Source: Planctomycetota bacterium (GTDB lineage Bacteria > Planctomycetota > GCA-002687715). Taken from it: a stretch of 42,262 nt of DNA. Below are positions 16,169 through 24,259 of this stretch, piece by piece. Numbering within the stretch: position 1 is the first letter of the stretch; every line of letters begins with the position of its first letter. Where the stretch lies: assembly GCA_002687715.1 (NCBI GenBank), contig NZBC01000277.1, forward strand, positions 1 to 42,262. The letters run 5' to 3'. Made by a program: the position numbers and the translations under genes. The notes beneath the pieces were generated by a model that saw only the letters and a program-made list of their open reading frames with translations, was not told where the DNA came from and ran no database searches.

Positions 16169-17514
16169 TGCTCCCGGTGATCGTCCGCCAGGCCGAGCGG
16201 GGCGTGCGCACGCTGCCTCCCCACGTGCGGTGGGGGGCGGCGATCACGGAGCTGCGCGAGGACCTGGAAGGGGACCCGGACCGAGGGCCCGCATGCCTGG
16301 GGGAGTACCTCGAGGGGATCCCTGAAGGGGATGCCCCCGAGGCGATCCAGGACCTCGTCGCGGCGCACCTGGACGTGTCGTGGCGAAAGGGCTGCGGTCG
16401 CCCGCTCGAGGACTACGTGGAGGTGTTCGCAGCGCGCTTCTCCGTCCTGCGCTCTCCGGCGGACATTCCCGCCGAGCTCGTCGAGGACGAGTTCCTGGTG
16501 CGCCACGCGCTGCCGGGGGGCGATGCCCCACGGCTCGCCGAGTACGCGCGCCGCTTCCCGGGCCGTCCGGAGGTGATGACGCTGCTCGAGCGGCGATGCC
16601 TGAGCGGCGGGCGGTACGTGAAGCTCCGAAAGCTGGGGCAGGGCGCGATGGGGGAGGTGTGGGAAGCTCGCGATCCTGCTTCGCCGCGCCTGGTGGCCAT
16701 CAAGCAACCGCGCGCGGACCTGGTCGACGCGCCCCAGGCCATCGAGCGTTTCGTGGCCGAGGCTCGCCTCACCCTCGGACTCGACCATCCGGGGGTCGTC
16801 GCTGCGGACGAGCTCGTGCAGGACGAGGGCGCGGCGCCCTACCTCGTCATGAAGCTCTTCTGCGGCGAACCGCTCTCCGCCCGGATCCAGGACTACCACC
16901 ATCCGACGACGATCCGGACGCGGGCCGCGAGGCGGTGTCTCTTCGACGAGCTGTTGCAGGGGCTGGTGACGGTCTGCGATGCCGTGGCCCACGCGCATTC
17001 CCGCGGGGTGCTGCACCAGGACCTGAAGCCCGGGAACGTGCTGATCGGCTCTGCCGGCGCCGCGGCCGTCCTCGACTGGGGCATGGCGATCGCTTGCGAC
17101 GACCGGACCATCGTCGGCACTCCCGAGTACATGGCACCCGAACAGGCGGACGGAAAGGCGGACGCCTCGAGCGACGTCTTCGGACTCGGTGCAATCCTCT
17201 ACGAGGTGCTGACGGGCCGCCCACCTCATCAATGGGGGGGCGGTGAACGACCCGGCGACTGGCGGCGGGTGGTCCGGGAGGCGGCGGTGGAGCGGCCGCG
17301 CCGGCGGAGCTCTCGTGTGCCGCGGGCGCTCGAGCGCATCTGCCTCACGGCGCTGGCGCAGGATCACTCCGCGCGATTCCCCGATGCCGGCACGATGGCG
17401 GAGGCCCTGCGATCGTTCGTCGGCGAGGTAGCTTCGGTCGGGCCGGATGCTCCGCGACTGTGGGCTGGTCTCCGCTGGCTCCGCCGGGTGTTCACGTTGC
17501 CGGGATCACCGTAG
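16168..17514 (+). CDS. Hanks-type serine/threonine protein kinase with N-terminal helical region
   Basis: The 448-aa protein begins at the ATG overlapping the previous stop, with GGAAGCGGGG upstream. Residues 1-140 are an uncharacterised helical region with repeated Tyr-x-x-Arg-Phe-Pro-like elements (EYARRFPGRP), common ahead of planctomycete kinases. The kinase domain starts at about 150, with the glycine loop GQGAMG (157-162), Lys179 (VAIK), catalytic loop HQDLKPGN (Asp285; HQD instead of HRD), DWG in place of DFG (303-305) and GTPEYMAPEQ. All catalytic residues are present, so it should be active. There is no clear transmembrane helix; the C-terminus (LWAGLRWLRRVF) may be amphipathic. ECF-type regulators next to kinases are frequent in Planctomycetes. 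The upstream Fe-S/HTH protein is a plausible partner, but this is inferred from gene order only. Confidence 0.88.
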   Translation: MLPVIVRQAERGVRTLPPHVRWGAAITELREDLEGDPDRGPACLGEYLEGIPEGDAPEAIQDLVAAHLDVSWRKGCGRPLEDYVEVFAARFSVLRSPADIPAELVEDEFLVRHALPGGDAPRLAEYARRFPGRPEVMTLLERRCLSGGRYVKLRKLGQGAMGEVWEARDPASPRLVAIKQPRADLVDAPQAIERFVAEARLTLGLDHPGVVAADELVQDEGAAPYLVMKLFCGEPLSARIQDYHHPTTIRTRAARRCLFDELLQGLVTVCDAVAHAHSRGVLHQDLKPGNVLIGSAGAAAVLDWGMAIACDDRTIVGTPEYMAPEQADGKADASSDVFGLGAILYEVLTGRPPHQWGGGERPGDWRRVVREAAVERPRRRSSRVPRALERICLTALAQDHSARFPDAGTMAEALRSFVGEVASVGPDAPRLWAGLRWLRRVFTLPGSP

Positions 17515-17555
17515 CTGCCGCGGACACTCTCTTGCCGACACTGGAGCGGGACCCC

Positions 17556-17571
17556 GGTGCCCGAAGGCACC
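17556..17571. terminator. Hairpin between convergent genes, candidate bidirectional terminator
   Basis: GGTGCC-CGAA-GGCACC is a perfect 6-bp stem with a tetraloop in the 85-bp gap between the convergent kinase gene and the HzsA-related gene. Position supports termination for both, but a T-run is missing on both sides. Confidence 0.45.
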
Positions 17572-17599
17572 CTTGCTCGATTCGTCTGCCGGCGGAGCC

Positions 17600-20500
17600 T
17601 CAGCGGCCGAGCAGGTTGACCGCCCGAACGGTCCTGGTTCGCTCCTCGATCGGCGCCGGAAGATGGCCCTTGAACCAGGCCTTGGCGCGGTAGCTGAATT
17701 CGTCGCCGCGGGGCAGGAAGTCGAGTGGTGCATGGTGCGCCGCCATGGCCCTGCTTGCGCCCGGAGCGTGGTGCGGATTCTCGTGACAACCGACGCACGA
17801 CTTCGTCTCGCCCGGCCGGGCGTAGATCCACGTCAGCTGATTGCCCACGACTCGCCGGTCGCTGTCCAGCACCTGAAGGTGCAGGAGACGATCGGCGGGC
17901 ACCTCGACATGAAACGAGCCGTCGGCAGCGACCGGCGCGGTACCCAGCACACGAGCCTGGGTTCCGCCGTGGTTCTTCCAGACCTCGTGGGCGTTGGTCT
18001 GGGTGCTGTGCCTTCCCACGACCGGCATTCCCTCGATCAGGCGAATCAAGCGCCCGCGCCGGCGGACCTCGTCCTCCTGGGTCTCGAAGATGGACGCGCA
18101 GAGGAACCGCCCGACGTACGCCCGCGGGTCCACCTGCTCGGGCAGCACCGGGGGCCTGCGTCGGGCGATTGCCGGACGAGGCTCGAAATCGGCGCTCCGC
18201 GGGTCGTTGTAGATCAGCTTCAGCTCATGGGTCCGGGGATCGAGAACGTAGAGACCGAGATCGACCTGGCTGCGGTCGGACACCTTGCGCGTCGAGGCGC
18301 ATAGAACCCGGCCATCGGGCAGAGGAAAGGGCGTGGTGTAGGAGCGGCGCTTGTTGTCGGGGGAGATGATGGACTCCTGATCCCGCCGCGGGCCGACGAG
18401 GGCCAACCCGCCCTGGGTTACCACGACGATGCGCTGCCCATCCGGCATCGGCTGAGGTTGCGTCATGCGGAGTACCCGGTGGGTCAGCGGACTCTCCTGT
18501 CCGTCCGCGGGAGTCCTCGGGCCGTGGTCCAGGTCGCGCCAGAACTGGCGCCGCCCGGGTCCGTAGAGCACGACGTCCCGCGTCCCGTCGGGGCTGGCTG
18601 CGTGCAGGGTCAGCTCCGTCTTGTTGCGCGAGTAGAAGACCTCGAGACGGCTGAAGACGATTCGTCCATCGTGCAGCGCGGCCGGCTCGTTGTCGCGTCC
18701 GATGTTGATCGCGATCGGCTTGAGACCCGTGCCGTCGGCATGCATGACGTGGAGCGCGCTGCACGGGTACCCGTGGTACTCGTCCCGGATGCCGCTGCGC
18801 GTCGAGGCGAAGACGATACGCCCGTCAGGAAGATAGGCGGGTCCGACATCGTGGTAGGGACCGTCCGTCAGCTGCACGAGCCCGCTGCCGTCGAGGTTGA
18901 TGCGGTAGATGTGCCACCATGGATCGTCTTGCCTGCGATGATCGAAGAGCACCTGACGTCCGTCCCACGACAGCTCTGGATCTCCCACGTAGCCGTCCTC
19001 GAAACGTGTCAATGGCTCGACACGTCCCGGCGTGGGCTTCATGCGCAGGATGTAGAGGTTGCGCCCCGGCCGGTAGACCGGTCCGGAATCCGTGACCACA
19101 TAGGTCTGTCGCCAGCGATCGGCCTGTTCGACCGTCCCGATCGTGTTGGGGATGCTGTTGCTGCCCTTGACGAACACGATGGCTTGCAGCTCGCCGGAGG
19201 ATACCTCCGCGGGACCTCTCCCCGTGGCCGGCGGAGGCCTTGACGGCGCGGGTTCCTCGGGTTCGACACCCCAGCTGCGCAGCGCATCCCACGCAACTTG
19301 CCGGACGCTGTGGAAGGAGTGCGCGCAGGCCGCGCGTCGCAGCGCTGCCACCGCCACCTTACCCCCCAGATCGGCCAGTGCCTTGGCGGCGGCGTATCGG
19401 ACCTCGAGAACCGAACGCTCATCATCGAGGATGCGCGCGATCAGGGGCGCGTGCTCTCGCGCTCCCAGCAATCCCAGGGCACGGATGAACGCCTCGCGCC
19501 AGCGCGGGGCGGGATCGTTGTACTCCTCGTCCTTGAAGTTGGGCGAATAGCCGAACTCGGCTTCGGCCTTCGCATCGGCCAGCCGCTCGGCGAGGGGGCG
19601 GATCGCTCGGTTGTCTCCAATCCAGGCCAGCGCCTTGGCCGCATTGATCCGTACCCAACCATCTTCGTGCGAGAGCAAGGCAATCAGGCGCGGCAGGTCT
19701 TGCGACTGGGTGCACAGGGCGGGGAGCCAGGTCGACATGCGGTGGGCCGGAAAGACAGGCCACGCGAGCGGATCGGACGGAGGTGGCGTACGTCGGGGTT
19801 GTCCCAGCAGCTGGAACGCGTGCTCGCAGGCCGCCCGCCGAAGATCGCTGACCACCATCAAGTGGCGCGTCAGCAGATGCCCGACTTCCTCCTCGTAGAG
19901 CATCATCGCATCGTGATCGCCCGGGAGGTTCGCCATCACCAGGGGGGCCACTTGCCGCAGCGCATCACGATTCCGGGGATCGTCGAGCGGCAGGCGGCAC
20001 AGCGCGTACGCGGTCCAGTAGGGCGTCTCCAGCATGCGGTCCTCGCTGGGAAAGCCCATCTTGTCGTCTCTCGGGACGTCGGGAGGATTGCGCCCGTTGA
20101 GCCGCTTGGCATACCTCGCGTAGGTTGCGATCAGTGGTCGAACCGCTCTCGCATCGCCAAACTCGCCGAGCGCGTCCGCGGCGTAACGAGCCCACATCGG
20201 CTGCTCTAGCAGGGCGATCAGGGCCTGGAACCCCGCTTCGTTCCGGAGGCGTCCCAGAGCACGAATCGCGGCCCGGACCATCGGGCGACGCGACTCGTGG
20301 GCGGTCGGCGAGGGCCCGATGACGTCCAGGATGCGCTTCGTGGCTCCGTCCCCGCCGAGGGCTCCCAGGGCGCGCACGCCGCGTTCGATTCGCCACGTTC
20401 TGGCGTCGAACGTGCTGGCGTGCGCGAGAGGCTCCTTGTTGATCTGGATCTCGAAGAAGGTCGTGGGATAGACCGGGTTCTTCGACCCGAGGCTCTTGAT

Positions 20501-21370
20501 GCGAAGATGACGCACGCGGCGCGGCTCAAAGTCGATCGTCAGCGCGACGGGCGTCTCCTCTCGCTTGCGGATCACCACCTCGAAACGCTTGCCGTCGAGA
20601 CTGGTCGCCAGCTCGTAGCCGGTCATGACGAACCGGGGACCGTACTGGTGAACGATGACCTGCGCCACGACCTCCTCGCGACCCAGGTCGATCGTGCACC
20701 ACTGCGGCGGCGAGACGTTCTTGGTCTGCCAGTATCGCGGACCGATGAGGCCGTCGACGAGGACACTGGCCGGTCCCTTGTACGTCGAGGACGCCGTCAC
20801 CGAACGTTGAGGGCGTCGCGCATTCTCGAGCAAGGCCAGGACCTCGGGGTGGGGACGATCCGCCGGAAGACGTTCGAGCCACTCGCTCCACGCAGCGATC
20901 TGACGATCGCGCTGCTCCGGACTCGCCCCGGCATCGAACGTGAACTCCATCCCCGTCAGATTGGTCAGAGAGACGTGCGCGGCCTGCCGGATGGTCCACT
21001 CGGGATCTTCCAGAGCAGCTAGCAAGGGTCTCAGCGACTTGCGCCCGCCGCACCAGGCCAGCGCCATGGTCACGCGACTGCGGACGACAGACGCAGGATC
21101 GCCCAGGGCCTTGATCAGCGCATCCTCTGCTGCGTAGGCCCTCAGGAAACCCAGGGCTTCCGCACCCCGGGCCCGAGTGTGAATCGACCCCGAGCGCAGC
21201 CTCTCGGTGTTCTCACGCACCTGACGGCTGAATGGACCGGAAGCGCTTCCATCGTCACCGCCGGCTGCCGCGCCGAGGCAGAGGGCGAGGAGCCAGGCCA
21301 ACCGCAGGATTTCGAAAGGACCTCTCCTGAGCAAGCGGGAGCCCTGCCTTGCGATCTTCGTCACCGCCAT
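17600..21370 (-). CDS. HEAT-discoidin-HEAT HzsA-related exported cytochrome c (1256 aa)
   Basis: The chosen start is the ATG at 21370, which precedes a signal peptide (FEILRLAWLLALCLGAAAGG). The frame stays open for 99 codons upstream, but that part reads as non-protein. Residues about 40-150 are HEAT repeats (DALIKALGDPASVVRSRV). Residues about 190-307 form an F5/8-type (discoidin) domain (VTASSTYKGPASVLVDG, WCTIDLGREEVVAQVIVH, TGYELATSLDGKRFEV). HEAT repeats continue from about 310 to 715. A TolB-like propeller starts at about 724 (LQAIVFVKGSNS; LSWDGRQVLFDH; GRIVFASTRSG). The middle domain leads to a single heme motif CVGCH at 1192-1196, close to the C-terminus. The HEAT and discoidin domains suggest binding of a glycan or protein surface. 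Its order is permuted relative to the gene at 1-2480. It diverges from the gene at 21493. Confidence 0.86.
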   Translation of the reverse strand: MAVTKIARQGSRLLRRGPFEILRLAWLLALCLGAAAGGDDGSASGPFSRQVRENTERLRSGSIHTRARGAEALGFLRAYAAEDALIKALGDPASVVRSRVTMALAWCGGRKSLRPLLAALEDPEWTIRQAAHVSLTNLTGMEFTFDAGASPEQRDRQIAAWSEWLERLPADRPHPEVLALLENARRPQRSVTASSTYKGPASVLVDGLIGPRYWQTKNVSPPQWCTIDLGREEVVAQVIVHQYGPRFVMTGYELATSLDGKRFEVVIRKREETPVALTIDFEPRRVRHLRIKSLGSKNPVYPTTFFEIQINKEPLAHASTFDARTWRIERGVRALGALGGDGATKRILDVIGPSPTAHESRRPMVRAAIRALGRLRNEAGFQALIALLEQPMWARYAADALGEFGDARAVRPLIATYARYAKRLNGRNPPDVPRDDKMGFPSEDRMLETPYWTAYALCRLPLDDPRNRDALRQVAPLVMANLPGDHDAMMLYEEEVGHLLTRHLMVVSDLRRAACEHAFQLLGQPRRTPPPSDPLAWPVFPAHRMSTWLPALCTQSQDLPRLIALLSHEDGWVRINAAKALAWIGDNRAIRPLAERLADAKAEAEFGYSPNFKDEEYNDPAPRWREAFIRALGLLGAREHAPLIARILDDERSVLEVRYAAAKALADLGGKVAVAALRRAACAHSFHSVRQVAWDALRSWGVEPEEPAPSRPPPATGRGPAEVSSGELQAIVFVKGSNSIPNTIGTVEQADRWRQTYVVTDSGPVYRPGRNLYILRMKPTPGRVEPLTRFEDGYVGDPELSWDGRQVLFDHRRQDDPWWHIYRINLDGSGLVQLTDGPYHDVGPAYLPDGRIVFASTRSGIRDEYHGYPCSALHVMHADGTGLKPIAINIGRDNEPAALHDGRIVFSRLEVFYSRNKTELTLHAASPDGTRDVVLYGPGRRQFWRDLDHGPRTPADGQESPLTHRVLRMTQPQPMPDGQRIVVVTQGGLALVGPRRDQESIISPDNKRRSYTTPFPLPDGRVLCASTRKVSDRSQVDLGLYVLDPRTHELKLIYNDPRSADFEPRPAIARRRPPVLPEQVDPRAYVGRFLCASIFETQEDEVRRRGRLIRLIEGMPVVGRHSTQTNAHEVWKNHGGTQARVLGTAPVAADGSFHVEVPADRLLHLQVLDSDRRVVGNQLTWIYARPGETKSCVGCHENPHHAPGASRAMAAHHAPLDFLPRGDEFSYRAKAWFKGHLPAPIEERTRTVRAVNLLGR

Positions 21371-21492
21371 CACGACGTAGCTTATCGCAGTCGGTGAGCC
21401 GGCGGGTCCGACGAGGGATCTACCCAGGAGACACCGAGTCGAGCAGAATGAGACCTGAACCCAGCCGAGTCCAGCTTCGCGGAACGGGTGAT

Positions 21493-23928
21493 ATGAGAGT
21501 CCTCGCCGTCGCCTTCCTCCTGGCCACCGCACTCCTCGTCGCAGGGAGCACACCTCCCGCACGCGTGGATCGACCAGACCTCCGCGCCGAGTACCGCCGC
21601 GAGTACGAACGGCTCTCTCGGCAACTCGAGGACCGCCAGTGGTGTCGCGACACCGCAACGCAGACATTCCACCCCGCGGCGTTGCTCGACGATGCGGACC
21701 GCGACCCCTGCGACGTGGTGCTTCGTCGCACCGCCGCCCTTCTCGACCATGTCGGACAGATGCCAGGTGCGGCTGATCCTGGTCCGTTCCGAAGGGAGCT
21801 CGACGGCCTGAAGGCGAAGAACCGGGAGACCGACGTCGCCGACGAGACGAAACGGTACGCGCTCTTCCTCAGGGTCTGCGCCCTGCGCCGTCGCATCGCG
21901 TTCTCCAATCCGCTCCTCGACTTCGATCGCATCGTCTTCTTGACCCACCACAAGGCGAAGTACGACCACATGGTCGACCAGTACTTCGGCCACTTTGCAC
22001 GTCCCGGTGGCCGGGTGCACGTACTGGAGGATCCCTTCGGGGACTCCCCCCGTGTGCGCGATCTCCTGAAGGACGTTTCAGTGACCGGCGGACGCCTGAA
22101 CGGAAAGACGCTCGCTGACGGTTCGTTCATCTCTCTCGAGCTCGACTACGACGCGAAACGGATCTTCTTCGCCTGGACCGAGGCGGATCCGGTCGTCGAC
22201 AGGTGGAACGATCGCATCCCGCTCGAAGTCCTGTGGAAGAGGAGCAGCACGTACCACGTCTTTCGGGCCGATCTGGAACCGGGGAGCCCCGTCCGACTGA
22301 CCCAGCTGACGGATGGCCGCACCAACGATTTCGACCCGTGCGTGTTGCCCGATGGGCGGGTCGTCTTCATCTCGGAGCGCCGTGGAGGCTTCCTGCGTTG
22401 CGGACTCAGGCCTGATCCGACCTACACGCTGCACAGCATGAAGGACGATGGATCGGACCTTCGCACGATCAGCTTTCACGAGACCAACGAGTGGCATCCC
22501 AGTGTCGGGAACGACGGCAAGATCGCCTACACGCGATGGGACTACGTCGATCGCGACAGTGACATCGCCCATCACTTGTGGACGTGTTATCCGGACGGCC
22601 GCGACCCCCGCAGCCTCCACGGCAACTACCCGGTGGCTCGCGAGAACCGCCCGTGGATGGAGCTCTCGATCCGCGCGATTCCGGGGTCGGAGAAGTTCGT
22701 CGCTGTCGCGGCCGCGCATCACGGACAGGCCTACGGTTCGCTGATCCTCATCGACCCCGCCGCCGCCGACGACAACGCCATGAGCCAGGTCCGGCGTTTG
22801 ACTCCGGACGTTCTCTTCCCCGAATCGGAGTCGGCCCCCGGCCGTCCGCACGCCAAGGGAAGGCACAACCCCCGTGCCGAGGTCTTCGGAAGCCCGTGGC
22901 CGCTGAGCGAGCACTTTCACCTCTGCGTCTACGATCCGGGTCAGAGGAACTACGGCCTCTACCTGGTCGACGCGTTCGGCAATCGCGAGCTGCTCTATCG
23001 GGATCCGGTGGTTCCCTGCCTCGATCCGATCCCACTCCGGCCGCGATCCCGCCCGCCCATCATCCCGTCGAAGTCTCATGCCCCTGACCAGGTGGAACAG
23101 AAGGACGTCGGAATCGTCGGTGTGGTCAATGTCTACCAGAGCGACTTCCCCTGGCCCGACGGCGCGAAGATCGCTGCCATCCGCATCATCCAGATCTTCC
23201 CCAAGACCACGCCGGCGGCGGCGGAGCCCGCCATCGGCATCGGCGCCCAGTCCCTGGCCCGCGGCGTTCTCGGGACCGTTCCCGTGGAAGCCGACGGCAG
23301 CGCCCATTTCGTGGTCCCCGCCAGGGTCCCCATCTACTTCCAGGCGCTGGATGGGGACGGACTGGCGATCCAGTCGATGCGTTCGAACACCTATCTCCAT
23401 CGTGGAGAACGGCTCACCTGTGTCGGATGTCACGAACGCAGGAGCAGCGCTCCTCCTCTGACTGCCCGGCCCCCCTCAGCTCTGAAGCGGCCGCCAGTTG
23501 CTATCCAGCCGGACGTCGAGGGTTCGTTTCCCCTCACGTTTCCGCGGTTGGTGCAGCCAGTGGTCGACCGCCACTGCGCGCCCTGCCATCGGCGAGAGGA
23601 GGAAGCGCCTTCCCTGGCGGCGACGACCGGGGGCAAGGAAGGCTGGTCGCAGGCTTACCGATCGATGGCTCCCTTCGCCTGGGCCAAGCATGGTGGCAAC
23701 GGTGCGATCCGCAGAAACGGGTCGAGTCGCTCAGTCGCAGGAGAGGTCGGCGCCCGCGCCTCGCGCCTCTGGTCGTACCTGAAGAAAGGCCACTACGGGG
23801 TGGCGTTGTCATCGGAAGACTGGCATCGCCTCGCTCTCTGGCTCGACTGCAACTCCAACTTCTACGGAGCCTACGAGAAGACCAGGGAGCAAGGGGAGGG
23901 GGAGAGAGTCCTCCCGAAGGTCCGGTAG
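21493..23928 (+). CDS. HzsA-related exported diheme cytochrome c (811 aa)
   Basis: The start is the ATG at 21493, giving a clean signal peptide (MRVLAVAFLLATALLVAGS); an upstream in-frame ATG at 21450 would bury it. A helical N-terminal extension (residues about 30-140) precedes NPLLDFDRIVFLTHHKAKYDH. The propeller carries NDFDPCVLPDGRVVFISERR, ETNEWHPSVGNDGKIAYTRW and YVDRDSD. The middle domain has GTVPVEADGSAHFVVPARV. Heme motifs are CVGCH at 643-647 and CAPCH at 695-699. It is the nearest paralogue in the window of the gene at 7200-9788, which lies on the other strand on the far side of the nod operon. A 122-bp divergent spacer separates it from the HEAT-type gene. Probably periplasmic; function unknown. 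Confidence 0.87.
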   Translation: MRVLAVAFLLATALLVAGSTPPARVDRPDLRAEYRREYERLSRQLEDRQWCRDTATQTFHPAALLDDADRDPCDVVLRRTAALLDHVGQMPGAADPGPFRRELDGLKAKNRETDVADETKRYALFLRVCALRRRIAFSNPLLDFDRIVFLTHHKAKYDHMVDQYFGHFARPGGRVHVLEDPFGDSPRVRDLLKDVSVTGGRLNGKTLADGSFISLELDYDAKRIFFAWTEADPVVDRWNDRIPLEVLWKRSSTYHVFRADLEPGSPVRLTQLTDGRTNDFDPCVLPDGRVVFISERRGGFLRCGLRPDPTYTLHSMKDDGSDLRTISFHETNEWHPSVGNDGKIAYTRWDYVDRDSDIAHHLWTCYPDGRDPRSLHGNYPVARENRPWMELSIRAIPGSEKFVAVAAAHHGQAYGSLILIDPAAADDNAMSQVRRLTPDVLFPESESAPGRPHAKGRHNPRAEVFGSPWPLSEHFHLCVYDPGQRNYGLYLVDAFGNRELLYRDPVVPCLDPIPLRPRSRPPIIPSKSHAPDQVEQKDVGIVGVVNVYQSDFPWPDGAKIAAIRIIQIFPKTTPAAAEPAIGIGAQSLARGVLGTVPVEADGSAHFVVPARVPIYFQALDGDGLAIQSMRSNTYLHRGERLTCVGCHERRSSAPPLTARPPSALKRPPVAIQPDVEGSFPLTFPRLVQPVVDRHCAPCHRREEEAPSLAATTGGKEGWSQAYRSMAPFAWAKHGGNGAIRRNGSSRSVAGEVGARASRLWSYLKKGHYGVALSSEDWHRLALWLDCNSNFYGAYEKTREQGEGERVLPKVR

Positions 23929-24259
23929 ACGCAGTCAGTCCCGTGCGCGACCAGCGTGCGTCGAACCCCGTTCCCGACCTTGAGCGAGCAGCTGCTGATC
24001 GACCTCCCGTGTGCGTCCGCCGGAGGACCGCTTCTCTACATGGGCCGTGACAGGAAGCAGAACGTGATCCGCGAAGAGGTCGCACTGAGCCACGCATCCG
24101 AGAATGACAATTGCCTGATGTATCAAGCGTATGCAGCAAACGGGCGTGAGCCGACTGGGCACCGTGGTAGAGGACGAGTTGACTCCTGCTGTCCCCTGGA
24201 CGCAGACCTGATTGGAGACGGGGCCTTCCCCTACTCACCTGTCCTCCAAGGAGGAACCG
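23929..24259. other. Intergenic stretch between two tandem HzsA-related genes
   Basis: These 331 bases lie between two plus-strand genes. No coding, RNA or repeat feature could be supported. The last bases carry a perfect SD, AAGGAGG (24248-24254), five bases before the next ATG. A promoter for the 994-aa protein is likely here but was not resolved. Confidence 0.5.
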
